A stretch of 64,000 nucleotides of DNA from Arthrobacter sp. SLBN-100 (GCF_006715305.1 NZ_VFMY01000001.1:124001-188000); one strand, 5' to 3'; shown: positions 43,203 through 53,426, counted from the stretch's first letter. Program-made: numbers and translations. The notes: generated from the letters alone by a model not told the origin.

Positions 43203-45710
43203 CTAAGCGGGATCAGGCCAGGCCATGGCAGGCCCCACCACGTCCACAGGCTGGGACAGCGGGACGCCCGAACCATCGCGCCGGCCGTGCTCCTGGGGAA
43301 GGGAGCGCGCCACGCCGGCGGCCGAAGCGGCCTTGGCCGGACCGTGGCCTGCCCAGGCCAGCAGCAACGTGTCCTCGCCCTTCAGGAAGCGGTGTGCCCG
43401 CACGCCGGCAGTTGCCCGTCCCTTGACCGGGTATTCGGAGAAGGCGGTCACCTTGGCCGTGCCGGGGGCAGTTCCCGGCAGGGCGCCGGTGGTTCCGGCG
43501 ATGGTCACCACCACGGCCGCTTCGTCCTTGGGCCGGATGGCGCCGAAGAACAGCACCCGGTCGCCCGCGGCGAGCTTGACCCCGGCCATTCCGCCGGCAG
43601 TCCGGCCCTGCGGACGCACGCCTGCCGCGCCGAACTTCAGCAGCTGGGCCTGGCTGGTCAGGAATACCAGTTCGGCGTCGTCCTCGACGGCAGGCGCCAC
43701 GCCCACCACGAAGTCCTTGTCCTTGAGGGAAATCACTTCCCAGTCCTCACGGTTCAGCGGGTAGTCCGGCTGGACCCGCTTCACCACACCCTGGGCGGTG
43801 CCGATGGCCAGGACTTCATCGAGCCGGACGAAGGCCACCAGCGATTCCCCCTTCTGCAGGGTGATGAAGTCCTTGGCCGGGACACCGCCGGCAAGGTTGG
43901 GCAGGCCCGAGACCGGCGGAAGGACCGGCATGTCCATCACCTGCAGGCGGAGCATGCGCCCCAATGACGTGACGGCAGCGATCTCGCCGCGTGCCGAGGT
44001 CTTCACCACCGAAGCGAAGACGTCATGCTTGCTCCTGGGCCCGGCTTCGGCCATGGGCTCCTGGTTGCTGGTGCGCGCGATCTGCCCGGAGGCGGTGAGG
44101 ATGGCCCAGCAGGGGTCGTCGGCAATTTCCATGGCCAGCGGCACGGCCTTGCCCTTCTTGCCCGGGGCGGCCAGTTCCGCGGCCACCGTGGGGGAGACGG
44201 CTTCGGATTCGAGCAGCAGGGTACGGCGCGGGGTTCCATGCTCTTCGGCAATGGCGCCGAGTTCGTCCGAGACCAGCGTCCGCAGCCGTTCGTCCGAGGC
44301 CAGGATCGCTTCCAGCTCCGCGATCTCGCGCCGCAGCTCGTCCTGTTCCTTCTCCAGCTCGATGCGGGAGTACTTGGTCAACTGGCGGAGCCGCAGTTCC
44401 AGGATATAGTTCGCCTGGATTTCGGTGAGGTCGTAGATGGACATCAGCCGTTCGCGGGCTGCGGCGGCTTCATCCGAGGACCGGATGATCTGGATGACCT
44501 CGTCAATGTCCACGATGGCGATGAGGAGGCCCTCCACCAGGTGCAGGCGGTCCTTCTTCTTCCCCAGCCGGAACACGGTGCGTCGGCGCACCACGTCGAT
44601 CCGGTGGTTCACGTAGACGGTCAGCAGCTCCACCAGGCCCAGGGTCTGCGGCTGGCCGTCCACCAAGGTCACGTTGTTGATGCCGAAAGAGTCCTCCATC
44701 GGCGAGTAGCGGTAAAGCTGCTGGAGCACGGCGTTGGGGTTGAAGCCGTTCTTCAGTTCGATGACCAGCCGCAGGCCGTGCTTGCGGTCCGTCAGGTCCA
44801 CGATGTCGCTGATGCCGGTCAGCTTCTTGGCGTTGACGGCGTCCTTGATCTTTTCAATGACCTTTTCCGGCCCCACCATGTAGGGCAGCTCGGTGACCAC
44901 CAGGCCGGTCCGGCGCGCCGACAACTGCTCGATCTCCACCTTGGCCCGCGTCTTGAAGGACCCGCGTCCGGTGGCGTAGGCGTCGCGGATGCCGTCCAGC
45001 CCCACGATCCGGCCGCCGCTGGGCAGGTCCGGGCCGGGGACGAACCGCATGAGGTCATCCAGGGTGGCCTCCGGGTTCGCAATCAGGTGCCGGGCGGCGG
45101 AGATGACTTCCACGAGGTTGTGCGGGGCCATGTTGGTGGCCATGCCGACGGCGATGCCCGTGGCGCCGTTGACCAGCAGGTTGGGGAACGCGGCCGGCAG
45201 GACTTCCGGCTGGGTCAGCTGGTTGTCGTAGTTGGGGACAAAGTCCACCACGTCCTCATCGAGGTGGTCGGTGAGGGTGAGGGCGGACGCAGCCATCCGG
45301 GCCTCGGTGTACCGCGGTGCCGCCGGGCCGTCGTCGAGCGAGCCGAAGTTGCCGTGCCCGTCAATCAGCGGCAGCCGCAGCGAAAAGTCCTGGGCCATGC
45401 GCACCATGGCGTCGTAGATGGCCGTGTCGCCATGCGGGTGCAGCTTGCCCATGACCTCGCCCACTACGCGGGCGCTCTTGACGTGGCCGCGGTCCGGGCG
45501 CAGGCCCATGTCGCTCATCATGTAGAGGATGCGGCGCTGCACGGGCTTCAGGCCGTCCCGGGCGTCCGGAAGCGCGCGCGAGTAGATCACCGAATACGCG
45601 TACTCCAGGAAAGAGCCCTCCATTTCGGAGGTGACATCGATGTCCACGATGTTCTCCGTGTAGGCGGTGCTGTCATCCACAGCGGGGACGGAACTTTGGC
45701 GGCGGGCCAT
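43203..45710 (-). CDS. parC: DNA topoisomerase IV / type IIA topoisomerase subunit A
   Basis: 835-residue DNA-cleaving subunit. Active-site Tyr134 is in APRYTEARM, and the quinolone-region motif is [14 protein letters not shown] (Thr96 at the position of GyrA Ser83). A coiled region and a C-terminal beta-pinwheel ([12 protein letters not shown] near 700) follow; the GyrA-box QRRGGRG-type motif is not evident, favouring ParC over gyrase. It pairs with parE at 32643. Opposite strand to the large acetyltransferase gene. Confidence 0.93.
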   Translation of the reverse strand: MARRQSSVPAVDDSTAYTENIVDIDVTSEMEGSFLEYAYSVIYSRALPDARDGLKPVQRRILYMMSDMGLRPDRGHVKSARVVGEVMGKLHPHGDTAIYDAMVRMAQDFSLRLPLIDGHGNFGSLDDGPAAPRYTEARMAASALTLTDHLDEDVVDFVPNYDNQLTQPEVLPAAFPNLLVNGATGIAVGMATNMAPHNLVEVISAARHLIANPEATLDDLMRFVPGPDLPSGGRIVGLDGIRDAYATGRGSFKTRAKVEIEQLSARRTGLVVTELPYMVGPEKVIEKIKDAVNAKKLTGISDIVDLTDRKHGLRLVIELKNGFNPNAVLQQLYRYSPMEDSFGINNVTLVDGQPQTLGLVELLTVYVNHRIDVVRRRTVFRLGKKKDRLHLVEGLLIAIVDIDEVIQIIRSSDEAAAARERLMSIYDLTEIQANYILELRLRQLTKYSRIELEKEQDELRREIAELEAILASDERLRTLVSDELGAIAEEHGTPRRTLLLESEAVSPTVAAELAAPGKKGKAVPLAMEIADDPCWAILTASGQIARTSNQEPMAEAGPRSKHDVFASVVKTSARGEIAAVTSLGRMLRLQVMDMPVLPPVSGLPNLAGGVPAKDFITLQKGESLVAFVRLDEVLAIGTAQGVVKRVQPDYPLNREDWEVISLKDKDFVVGVAPAVEDDAELVFLTSQAQLLKFGAAGVRPQGRTAGGMAGVKLAAGDRVLFFGAIRPKDEAAVVVTIAGTTGALPGTAPGTAKVTAFSEYPVKGRATAGVRAHRFLKGEDTLLLAWAGHGPAKAASAAGVARSLPQEHGRRDGSGVPLSQPVDVVGPAMAWPDPA

Positions 45711-45772
45711 GGGGCTGGTAAATCCTTCTGGTACTGAGCAGCGGACGGGGGTGTGCTGCGAGAGTTTTTGGC

Positions 45773-45778
45773 TAGGCT
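45773..45778 (+). promoter_or_regulatory. -10 box of a predicted leaderless promoter
   Basis: TAGGCT ends six bases before the ATG at 45785 and no Shine-Dalgarno sequence is visible; the -35 is uncertain. Confidence 0.4.
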
Positions 45779-45784
45779 AAGCCT

Positions 45785-48469
45785 ATGGTGGATCAGCCCG
45801 GGGACGGCGAATATCCGGAACATTGGGAAGCCGATGTCGTACTGCGTGACGGCGGAACAGCCCACTTGAGGCCAATCCACCCTTCCGACGCTGACGCTGT
45901 CCAGGCCTTCCATATCGGGCAGTCCCAGGATTCAATCTACATGCGCTTCTTCGCGTTCAAAGCCAGGTTGTCCAGTAAAGAGCTTAAGCGCTTCACGGAG
46001 GTTGACTACAAAGACCGGGTGGCTTTTGTCATCACCATCCGCGGCGAGATCGTTGGCATCGGCCGGTATGACCGGCTCGACGACCCCACGGAAGCGGAGG
46101 TGGCATTCAACATCGCCGACTCCCACCAGGGGCGGGGGATAGGTTCCATCCTGCTGGAACACCTTGCCGCCGCGGCCCACGAAAACGGGATCCGGCGGTT
46201 CAGCGCCGAGGTGCTGCCGGAGAACCGGAAGATGCTGATGGTGTTCTCGGATGCGGGCTACGACGTCCGGCGGCATTTTGACGACGGCGTCGTCAGCCTC
46301 GAGTTCAACATCGACCCCACGGAGAAATCGCGGGCGGTGATGGAATCCCGCGAGCACCGCGCTGAGGCGAGGAGCGTGCGGGACTTGCTGACGCCGTCGT
46401 CCATTGCCGTTATCGGTGCCAGCCGCAAGTGGGGCACCGTGGGGTATCAGCTCCTGGAACACATTATTGAAGGCGGGTTCCGGGGCCAGGTCTATGCGAT
46501 CAACCCCGAGGCGCTGGAACTTGCCGGCATGCTGTCCTTCGGAAAATTGTCCGAGGTCCCGGATCCGGTCCAGCTCGCCGTCGTGGCCGTCCCCTACGAG
46601 GAAGTCCCGGCGGTGGTGGCGGACTGCGCTGCCGCCGGTGTCAGGGGGCTGGTGATTGCCTCCGCAGGCTTCGCGGACGACGGCGAACGCGGCCTGCAGC
46701 GCCAGCGGGACCTCGTGCGGCAGGCGAGGGCCAGCGGCATGCGCGTTATTGGGCCGGCCTCCCTGGGCATTGTCAACACCAATCCGGATGTGTCCCTGAA
46801 CGCTTCCATGGCGCCCAGCCTGCCGCCGCGCGGGGGACTGGGCCTGTTCAGCCAGTCAGCGGCCATCGGCGTTTCCCTTTATGCCGCGTCCAGCCGCCGC
46901 CGGCTGGGGCTGTCGACTTTCCTCTCCGCGGGGAACCGGGCGGACGTCTCGGGCAACGACATGATGCAGTACTGGGAAGACGATCCCGACACAGCCGCCG
47001 TCGGCCTTTACCTTGAATCGATTGGCAACCCGCGCAAGTTTTCCCGGCTGGCGCGCAGGCTCGCGCGTACGCGGCCGGTAATCGTGGCCAAGTCCGACAC
47101 CATGGGGCTGCGGCTGCCGCCAGGGCATGCCGTCCGCACAACCCAGGCACCTTCCGGGGCGCTGGACGCCATGCTGCGCCAGTCCGGCGTGATCCGGGTG
47201 GAAACCACGGAGCAGCTGATGGACGTGGCGCAGGTGGTGTCCGGCCAGCCGCTTCCCGCGGGGCCGGGACTGGCCATTTTCAGCAACTCCCAGGCTCTGG
47301 GCAAGGTGGTGGCGGACAGCGCGTCGTCCCAGGGGCTCACTGTCGAAGAGCTGGTGACGGGCGTGGACCTTGACGCCGGGCAGTCGGTTGCCCTGCCTGC
47401 GTTACGGGCCAGCCTGCTCAAGGCGCTGGAGCAGGACGCCGTCCACGCCGCGGTTGCTGCGCTGCTTCCCGCGCGGGGGCTGACGGTGGACAGCGTTGCT
47501 GAAGTGCTGGCCGAATGCTCGGCAACGGCAGGCAAGCCCGTGGTGGCCGCGTTCACCGGCATCCTGGACGCCTCCATCTATGTGGAGGGAATGGTGGGTT
47601 CCCCCGGGCGCGCCGTCCCTTGCTTCTCCAATCCCGGCGCTGCGGTAGCCGCGCTCGCGGCCGTTGCCCGTTACTCCGAGTGGGTGTCCCGCGACCAGGG
47701 GCATTTTGTGGAACCCGAAGGTTGCAGGCCGGAACTGGCGCGGGCCGAACTCGAAGCGCTGCTCCGGGACGTCAAGGGCGATCAGCTCAAACGGCTGGAC
47801 CCCGCGGCGATGGCCTCCCTGCTGGACCATTACGGGATCGCGGTGCTGCCGTCCGTGGGCTTTGACACTCCCGATGAGGCTGTTGAGGCGGCCGAAGCCC
47901 TGGGCTGGCCCGTGGTGCTGAAGACCACCGATCCTGCCCTGCGGCACCGCCTGGACCTTGGCGGCGTGCGCCTGGACATCCAGGATGCGGAGTCGCTGCG
48001 ACAGAACGTGCTGCAGATGCGTCGGGTCCTCTCCAACTACGGCGACCCCGCGCTTGAAGTGCAGAGCATGGCGCCGGTTGGCCAGGCCTGCACCTTCCGG
48101 GCCATCGAGGACCCGCTGCTCGGCCCGGTGGTCTCGTTCGGGCTCGCGGGGGACGCCGTGAACCTGCTGGACGACTGGTCGCACCGGGTGCCGCCCTTGT
48201 CCGCCGCCGACGTGAAGGACTTCATCCGGGGCCCGCGGGCTTCCCGCAAGCTGTTCGGCTATCAGGGCCTGCCGGCGGTGGACGTGGCTGCCCTCGAGGA
48301 CCTGGCCGGTCGGCTTGCCTGGCTTAAAGACAACCACCCCGAGATCGCACTCGTGGAATTCAACCCGGTCCTGTGCGGCACGTCTGGCGCAACCATCCTT
48401 GCCGCGGAGGTGCGGATCGGCAACGCCGCCCAGCGGACGGACAGTGCACGCCGGGCCATGCTGGGCTGA
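45785..48469 (+). CDS. GNAT / NDP-forming acyl-CoA synthetase-like fusion (protein acetyltransferase, Pat type)
   Basis: 894 residues. The N-terminal GNAT domain (1-180) has ADSHQGRGIGSILLEHLA, the acetyl-CoA-binding Q/R-x-x-G-x-G/A motif. Then CoA-binding (SIAVIGASRKWGTVGY), succinyl-CoA-ligase-like (GGLGLFSQSAAIGVSL) and C-terminal ATP-grasp (LLDHYGIAVLPSVGFDTPDEA) domains follow. The order GNAT first is the actinobacterial PatA arrangement. At the usual phospho-His site (SHTGA in active synthetases) it reads QAPSGALDAML, without His, so the synthetase half is probably a sensor rather than an enzyme. The likely job is lysine acetylation, for example of acyl-CoA synthetases; the target is not shown. 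Confidence 0.92.
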   Translation: MVDQPGDGEYPEHWEADVVLRDGGTAHLRPIHPSDADAVQAFHIGQSQDSIYMRFFAFKARLSSKELKRFTEVDYKDRVAFVITIRGEIVGIGRYDRLDDPTEAEVAFNIADSHQGRGIGSILLEHLAAAAHENGIRRFSAEVLPENRKMLMVFSDAGYDVRRHFDDGVVSLEFNIDPTEKSRAVMESREHRAEARSVRDLLTPSSIAVIGASRKWGTVGYQLLEHIIEGGFRGQVYAINPEALELAGMLSFGKLSEVPDPVQLAVVAVPYEEVPAVVADCAAAGVRGLVIASAGFADDGERGLQRQRDLVRQARASGMRVIGPASLGIVNTNPDVSLNASMAPSLPPRGGLGLFSQSAAIGVSLYAASSRRRLGLSTFLSAGNRADVSGNDMMQYWEDDPDTAAVGLYLESIGNPRKFSRLARRLARTRPVIVAKSDTMGLRLPPGHAVRTTQAPSGALDAMLRQSGVIRVETTEQLMDVAQVVSGQPLPAGPGLAIFSNSQALGKVVADSASSQGLTVEELVTGVDLDAGQSVALPALRASLLKALEQDAVHAAVAALLPARGLTVDSVAEVLAECSATAGKPVVAAFTGILDASIYVEGMVGSPGRAVPCFSNPGAAVAALAAVARYSEWVSRDQGHFVEPEGCRPELARAELEALLRDVKGDQLKRLDPAAMASLLDHYGIAVLPSVGFDTPDEAVEAAEALGWPVVLKTTDPALRHRLDLGGVRLDIQDAESLRQNVLQMRRVLSNYGDPALEVQSMAPVGQACTFRAIEDPLLGPVVSFGLAGDAVNLLDDWSHRVPPLSAADVKDFIRGPRASRKLFGYQGLPAVDVAALEDLAGRLAWLKDNHPEIALVEFNPVLCGTSGATILAAEVRIGNAAQRTDSARRAMLG

Positions 48470-48510
48470 CGCGGTTAGCAAGAGTCCGGCCGATCTGTGA
48501 AAATGGGAGG

Positions 48511-49254
48511 ATGAGCTCACAGCCTCCCGCTTCGGCGCCCGAAACGCCCGGCAATGAAACCCAGGCAGTCCGCCACCACAGCTCACACAGCCACACTGCA
48601 CAAGGCCAGAGCCTGGAAGGTGCGCTCGAGAAGGCCGGCTTCTACCCCCGCCTCGTGGCCGATGTGGTGGACGACGCCCTGGACGGCCGCGACTGTGTTG
48701 CGCACCTGGTGCACCTGGAAACCCACTTTGACCGCGCCGAGGTGCGCCGGCACATCACGGTGCTGGTGCTGACCTCGGACATGCTGGTCATCACCCACGT
48801 GGATGACCAGCAGCTCGATGATGCCGGCGAACAGATCGTGGCCCAGATCTCCACCGAATCCGTCCCCGTCGCCCAGATCCGGTCCGTGGTGCTCAGCTAC
48901 ATGTACTCCCAGCCGCAGAACTACAAGCCCTCTGACCCGGTCCGCGAAGTGACGCTGTCGATCGCCTGGTCCGGCGGACAGCGGCTGGACATGGGACCGG
49001 CGAGCTGCGGCGACCCCCAGTGCGAAGCGGACCACGGCTACAGCGGGACCATTGCCCAGGAAGACATCGTGCTGCGCATCAGCGCCGAAGCCGACGGCCT
49101 GCAGGCAGTCCAGGACGCCAAGCTCTTTGCCCGGGCTCTCCGTGCAGTGAACACTGGTTCCCCCGCCCCGCAGCCGCACGTCCAGTCCATGCCGCCGCGG
49201 CCCCGGGCCGGAGTATTCGGCAACCGCCTCAGCCGCGGGCACCAGCAGCGCTGA
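48511..49254 (+). CDS. DUF5998 protein
   Basis: 247 residues, no signal peptide or membrane segment. Conserved features: LEGALEKAGFYPRLVADVVDDALDG, HFDRAEVRRHITVLVLTSDMLVITHVDD and a C-x-D-P-Q-C segment (SCGDPQCEADHGYSG) that could bind metal. Function unknown; found in actinobacteria next to a phosphodiesterase gene. The start is the ATG abutting GGGAGG; the earlier in-frame region overlaps the acetyltransferase gene. The tail is Pro/Arg-rich. Its stop overlaps the next start by one base (TGATG). Confidence 0.87.
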   Translation: MSSQPPASAPETPGNETQAVRHHSSHSHTAQGQSLEGALEKAGFYPRLVADVVDDALDGRDCVAHLVHLETHFDRAEVRRHITVLVLTSDMLVITHVDDQQLDDAGEQIVAQISTESVPVAQIRSVVLSYMYSQPQNYKPSDPVREVTLSIAWSGGQRLDMGPASCGDPQCEADHGYSGTIAQEDIVLRISAEADGLQAVQDAKLFARALRAVNTGSPAPQPHVQSMPPRPRAGVFGNRLSRGHQQR

Positions 49255-50486
49255 TGCCCGAAGACCGCCAGCCAGCAGACATCGTTCCGCCCGCCCGGCC
49301 AGGCCTTGAGTATCTCCTTCCGCCGGCTCCCGCCTACGGGCAGCGCTCCATTGCCGAGGTACTCACCAGCGCCGCCGCGAGCCTGGGGGTCGACGGCTTT
49401 TCCAACACCCTCGGCCTTCCGCCCGCCTCACGGGTGTGCGTGGTCCTTGCCGACGGGCTGGGCCGGAACCTCCTGAAGCAGAAATCGGCCCACACGCCGT
49501 TCCTGCGCTCCGTGCTCCAGGCCGGGCAGGGCGAGGTCCCCGTCTGGGTCGATTCGGCGTTCCCGTCCACCACCGCAGCTGCCTTATCAAGCTTCGGCAC
49601 CGGCGTGGCCCCGGGCCAGCACGGCATGGTGGGCTACGACGTCCTCGATCCGCAGCAGGACAAGGTGGTCAACCTGTTGGGGAACTGGGACCCTGGCGTT
49701 GACCCCGCCGCCTGGCAGCCCTTTCCCACAGTGCTGGAGCGCGCTGCAGAACACGTGGATGTCACCACCGTCAGCCTGCCCCAGTTCGCCGATTCGCCCA
49801 TGACCCGGGCGGCACTGCGCGGAGGCAGGCACATCTCCGGAACCACTGCCCACGCCCGGACGGCTTCCGCAGCCGAGGCAATGGCGTCTGCAGGTTCGTC
49901 GCTGATGTACTTTTACGTCAACGAGCTGGACAAGGCCGGGCACCGCTACGGCTGCCAGTCGGAGCAATGGGAACACCAGCTCGAAGAGCTTGACGCTACC
50001 GTCAAGCGGTTGAGCAGCACACTCCCCGCCGGCACCACCATCCTGCTCACGGCGGACCACGGCATGCTGGATGTCCCCGAGCAGCAACGGATCGACTACT
50101 CCGCGGAGCCTGCGCTGGTGGAAGGGGTGCGGCACACGGCCGGTGAGCCGCGGATGGTCCACCTCTACCTTGAAAACGGTACCGGGCCGGACGTCCGGGA
50201 CCGGTTGCTCGCAGCATGGCGGGCGCGTTTCGGGGACCGGATCTGGGCATTCACGAGGGAGGACGCCCTTGCAGCAGGCCTCTTCGGGACGGTTCGTCCC
50301 GCCGTCGAAGGCAGGATCGGTGACGTGATGATCGCTGCCCGCGACGCACTGGCGCTGTACGACGTACGCCGTGTCCGTCCCACCGCCATGGAAGTGGTGG
50401 GACAGCACGGGTCATTGACCAGGGCCGAGCGGGAGGTCCCCCTGCTCTGTTTCACGGCGGGCGGCAGGAGTTCCCGGCGTGGCTGA
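49254..50486 (+). CDS. Alkaline-phosphatase-superfamily phosphodiesterase
   Basis: 410 residues, type I phosphodiesterase/nucleotide pyrophosphatase-like. VCVVLADGLGRNLL holds the first metal Asp, SAFPSTTAAALSSFGTG the nucleophile Thr/Ser, and LTADHGMLDV with HLY later the remaining metal ligands. No signal peptide, so it is probably cytosolic, unlike secreted relatives. It overlaps the DUF5998 stop by one base and the tdk start by eight, so three genes form one operon; a nucleotide-salvage link with thymidine kinase is suggested only by this. Confidence 0.9.
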   Translation: MPEDRQPADIVPPARPGLEYLLPPAPAYGQRSIAEVLTSAAASLGVDGFSNTLGLPPASRVCVVLADGLGRNLLKQKSAHTPFLRSVLQAGQGEVPVWVDSAFPSTTAAALSSFGTGVAPGQHGMVGYDVLDPQQDKVVNLLGNWDPGVDPAAWQPFPTVLERAAEHVDVTTVSLPQFADSPMTRAALRGGRHISGTTAHARTASAAEAMASAGSSLMYFYVNELDKAGHRYGCQSEQWEHQLEELDATVKRLSSTLPAGTTILLTADHGMLDVPEQQRIDYSAEPALVEGVRHTAGEPRMVHLYLENGTGPDVRDRLLAAWRARFGDRIWAFTREDALAAGLFGTVRPAVEGRIGDVMIAARDALALYDVRRVRPTAMEVVGQHGSLTRAEREVPLLCFTAGGRSSRRG

Positions 50487-51210
50487 ACTCGTGTTTTTCT
50501 CCGGCACCATGGACTGCGGAAAGTCCACCCTTGCCCTGCAGATGGATCACAACCACCGGGCCAGGGGACGCGGTGGCGTCCGATTCAGCCGGAACGACCG
50601 TGCAGGGGAATCACGTATCTCCAGCCGCCTTGGCCTGCAGACCGATGCCGTGGAGGTGATGGACGGCACCGACTTCTGGGAGGAAGTCATGCTGCGCCGC
50701 ACCAAAGGCCAGCGCATCGACTACCTGATTTGCGATGAAGCCCAGTTCTACACGCCGGAGCAGGTGGAACAGCTGGCGAAAGTGGTGGACGAGATCGATG
50801 TGGACGTCTTCGCGTTTGGCATCACTGCCGATTTCCGCACCCGTCTCTTTCCAGGTTCCCAGCGGCTCGTGGAACTGGCGGACCGGGTGCAGGTTCTGCA
50901 GGTGGAGGCCCTGTGCTGGTGCGGCCGGCGCGCCACGCACAATGCCAGAACGGTCGACGGCGTGATGGTCACCGAAGGCGCCCAGGTGGTGGTTGGCGAC
51001 GTGGACATGGCCATGGACGCTGCCGCGGGAACGCCAGCGGTGGACCACGGCCCTGTTGTCGGGTACGAGACGCTGTGCCGCCGGCACTACATGCGGCGGG
51101 TCACCGCCCACGGCGCGACCTTGATGGGCCATCAGGACCCGCTGCTGCCGTTCGAGGTTGATGCCTGCCTGTGGCAGGGATCAGGCGGAACCAGCGCTTC
51201 AGGGAGTTAG
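50479..51210 (+). CDS. tdk: Thymidine kinase (type II)
   Basis: 243 residues. Walker A FFSGTMDCGKSTLAL, Walker B ICDEAQFYTPEQVEQL, and zinc ribbon CWCGRRATHNAR with a later CRRHYM pair. The lasso and C-terminal regions are somewhat longer than the ~200-aa E. coli enzyme. It phosphorylates thymidine in the salvage pathway; dut, which also feeds thymidylate, is 5 kb away. It starts at GTG inside the phosphodiesterase gene. Confidence 0.94.
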   Translation: MAELVFFSGTMDCGKSTLALQMDHNHRARGRGGVRFSRNDRAGESRISSRLGLQTDAVEVMDGTDFWEEVMLRRTKGQRIDYLICDEAQFYTPEQVEQLAKVVDEIDVDVFAFGITADFRTRLFPGSQRLVELADRVQVLQVEALCWCGRRATHNARTVDGVMVTEGAQVVVGDVDMAMDAAAGTPAVDHGPVVGYETLCRRHYMRRVTAHGATLMGHQDPLLPFEVDACLWQGSGGTSASGS

Positions 51211-51462
51211 GGTCCGTGCGCCAGCCGCCGCGCTGAGACCCGGCACGAGCCTGAGTGTCTCAACAGGCTGAGGCAGATCCGACAGCACCTCATGCTCCGG
51301 TGGGAGTTGCTGCGCTCCGGCACCGGGGCCATTTGCCGCTTGCTGCTCCTTCGTCGCTCTGACGCAAGCTACACAAATGACCCCGGCACCTTCGCTGGGT
51401 TCCTGGACAGGTAGGCGGAAAGTTTTTCGAGTTCTTATTTCGTCGGCGCTCAAAAACGCCCT

Positions 51463-51477
51463 GTTTTGTCAGACCCC
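51463..51477 (+). promoter_or_regulatory. TTTTGTCAGACCCCC motif upstream of the DUF222 gene
   Basis: A distinct motif at a fixed-looking distance from the start codon. I recall similar sequences before DUF222-HNH genes in other actinobacteria. Whether it is a promoter or a mobility-related site is unclear. Confidence 0.35.
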
Positions 51478-51494
51478 CTCACGATGATGGAGGT

Positions 51495-53426
51495 ATGGAA
51501 AAGAACCCGGTGGTGGTGCATGCGGAGGAAGCGGTTGAGGCTGCTGTCGCTGCGTTTATGGCTGCCCTGGCCGGCAGTGACTCTGGCGGTTCCGGTGCCA
51601 GTGCAGCAGTCGGGTCAGACGCTGTGGGGTTTGATGATGATCCTTTGCAGCGGGTTACTGACGGGGCGTTGGAAGTCCTGGCCGGGGTGGCGAGGTCGGA
51701 AGCGAAGCTGGCGGCGGTGAAGGCGGAGGCCGTGGCGGTGTTTGCCGCGGCCACGGCGGTTCTGAATGGTCCGGTTTCGTCGCCGCAGGAGGCTACGGCG
51801 CAGGACCGGTCCCTGGTGGCCGAGGTAGGGTGTGTGCTGGCGATCGGTGACCGGGCTGCGGGGGCGTTGCTGGTTGAATCGCATGCTTTGACCACGTCTT
51901 TGCCGCGGTGCCTGGCGGCCCTGCAGGCCGGGACGATCTCCTGGGCGCATGCCCGGACCATGGTGGAGCAGACTGCGAGCCTTGACCGCGCGGCAGCCGC
52001 CATCATGGAGGCGCATTTCCTGGACCCGGACGCGCCTGACGCGGCCCGCGGGTGCCCGGTGGGGGAGATGCCGGCATACCGGTTCAAGGCCAAGGCCCGG
52101 GGGTGGCGGGAACGCCACCACCCTGAGAGCCTGGAGAAACGCCATGCCAAGAGTGCGGCGGACCGGCGGGTCGAGTTCTGGCCGGACAGTGACGGGATGG
52201 CCTGGGTCGCCGGGTACCTGCCCGCGGACCAGGCCTCCGCGATTCGCAACCGACTCACGGCTATCGCCCGGGGGATGCAGGGCCCGAACGAAACCCGCAC
52301 CATGCCGGAGTTGTGCGCTGACATCTTCTCCGACGGACTCCTGAACAGCGGGGCCGGTATCAACCCTGGAAACAGTTCCGGTGGTAACGGCGACGGCGGC
52401 GGTATTGGCGGCGAAAACAGTACCGGCAACGCAGGCAGTACCGCGAATGGCGGCCACAATAGTACGGGCAACGGCGCGGCAAACAGTACCGGCAACGGCG
52501 AGGCGAACAGTTCCGGTGGCGGGGAGGGAACAGCGCCCGGCCCGTCCTCGTCGGGGATTCGGGCGCAGGTGCTGGTCACCGTGCCCGTGTTCTCTCTGAT
52601 GGGTTTGACGGAGGAGCCGGCGGTGCTGGACGGGTTCGGGCCGATCCCGGCTTCGATGGCACGGGACCTCGTCGCGAATGGGGCCGGTTCGTTTTACCGG
52701 GTGCTGGTGGATCCGCGGGACGGGGCGCCGCTGGAAATTGGCAGAACCAGCTACCGGGTGGGCAAAGCGATGCGGAACTGGCTCAGGTTGCGGGACAGCA
52801 AATGCCCGTTCCCTGGCTGCAACAACAGCTCCCTGGACAACGAAGCAGACCACATCCTCGCCTGGCATAAGGGCGGCACCACCGGGGTATCGAACCTGGG
52901 ACAGCCCTGCCCGAAACACCACAAACTCCGGCACACCAGCAGCTGGAAACCCACCCCGGCCACTAAAAACGAACCACCAGGCTGGACCTCACCCACCGGC
53001 CGGCACTACAAAAGCGAACACCAGGACTGGGAACCACCCCACTGGCCCGAACAGCTGAAACCGGAATGGTTGGTAGACGGATGCACGGTTGGCGGTGCGG
53101 TGGCAGGCGGTTCGATAAAGGGCGCGCAAACGGGTGAATTTCTGAAAGAAGCCGTGCCCGGCTCAGCTATGCCCGTCGTGTACCCATCAGATCTGGACGG
53201 AGCAGACCTATACCCGGAGGGGCAAGGTATTCCTGAACCAGCCCTGTCCCAACAGATCATTAGCTGGCTCGATGAAGCTGACGACGCCGTGCGCTTCTTG
53301 GATCCGCCCGACGTTGACCTCCCCGAGGACCCCGGCGTTCCAGAAAACGAACTGCCGCAAGACCCGTTCGGAGAGTTCTATTTGATGCTGGAGCTGGAGC
53401 ACCTCCGGCGGCAAATGCCCTTCTAA
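51495..53426 (+). CDS. DUF222 / HNH endonuclease-like protein
   Basis: 643 residues. The N-terminal two thirds are DUF222 (helical; AVGFDDDPLQRVTDGALEVLAG, TISWAHARTMVEQ, RRVEFWPDSDGMAWVAGYLPAD). An HNH domain follows near residue 435-475 (KCPFPGCNNSSLDNEADHILAWHKGG, a zinc-finger HNH with the key DH). A Gly/Asn/Ser/Thr repeat of about 50 residues interrupts DUF222. The family corresponds to REP13E12-type proteins in mycobacteria and occurs in many copies in Arthrobacter, as I recall; the function is uncertain. The ATG has an unusual setting: GGAGG lies only one base away. A GTTTTGTCAGACCCCC motif lies 18-34 bases upstream. Confidence 0.88.
   Translation: MEKNPVVVHAEEAVEAAVAAFMAALAGSDSGGSGASAAVGSDAVGFDDDPLQRVTDGALEVLAGVARSEAKLAAVKAEAVAVFAAATAVLNGPVSSPQEATAQDRSLVAEVGCVLAIGDRAAGALLVESHALTTSLPRCLAALQAGTISWAHARTMVEQTASLDRAAAAIMEAHFLDPDAPDAARGCPVGEMPAYRFKAKARGWRERHHPESLEKRHAKSAADRRVEFWPDSDGMAWVAGYLPADQASAIRNRLTAIARGMQGPNETRTMPELCADIFSDGLLNSGAGINPGNSSGGNGDGGGIGGENSTGNAGSTANGGHNSTGNGAANSTGNGEANSSGGGEGTAPGPSSSGIRAQVLVTVPVFSLMGLTEEPAVLDGFGPIPASMARDLVANGAGSFYRVLVDPRDGAPLEIGRTSYRVGKAMRNWLRLRDSKCPFPGCNNSSLDNEADHILAWHKGGTTGVSNLGQPCPKHHKLRHTSSWKPTPATKNEPPGWTSPTGRHYKSEHQDWEPPHWPEQLKPEWLVDGCTVGGAVAGGSIKGAQTGEFLKEAVPGSAMPVVYPSDLDGADLYPEGQGIPEPALSQQIISWLDEADDAVRFLDPPDVDLPEDPGVPENELPQDPFGEFYLMLELEHLRRQMPF
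52371..52520 (+). repeat. Asn-Ser-Thr-Gly-rich repeat in the DUF222 gene
   Basis: Three near-copies of AACAGTACCGGCAACG (at about 52416, 52458 and 52482) within a Gly/Asn/Ser-rich stretch. It keeps the reading frame and looks like an expandable minisatellite. Confidence 0.75.

Noticed and set aside
45785..48469. Active ADP-forming acetyl-CoA synthetase
   Set aside because: The phospho-His motif is missing at the expected place.
51199..51453. Minus-strand 84-codon frame after tdk
   Set aside because: No family resemblance and biased composition; treated as intergenic.
52371..52520. Repeat that might be a CRISPR array
   Set aside because: Units are irregular, in frame and inside a coding region; no cas genes are present.
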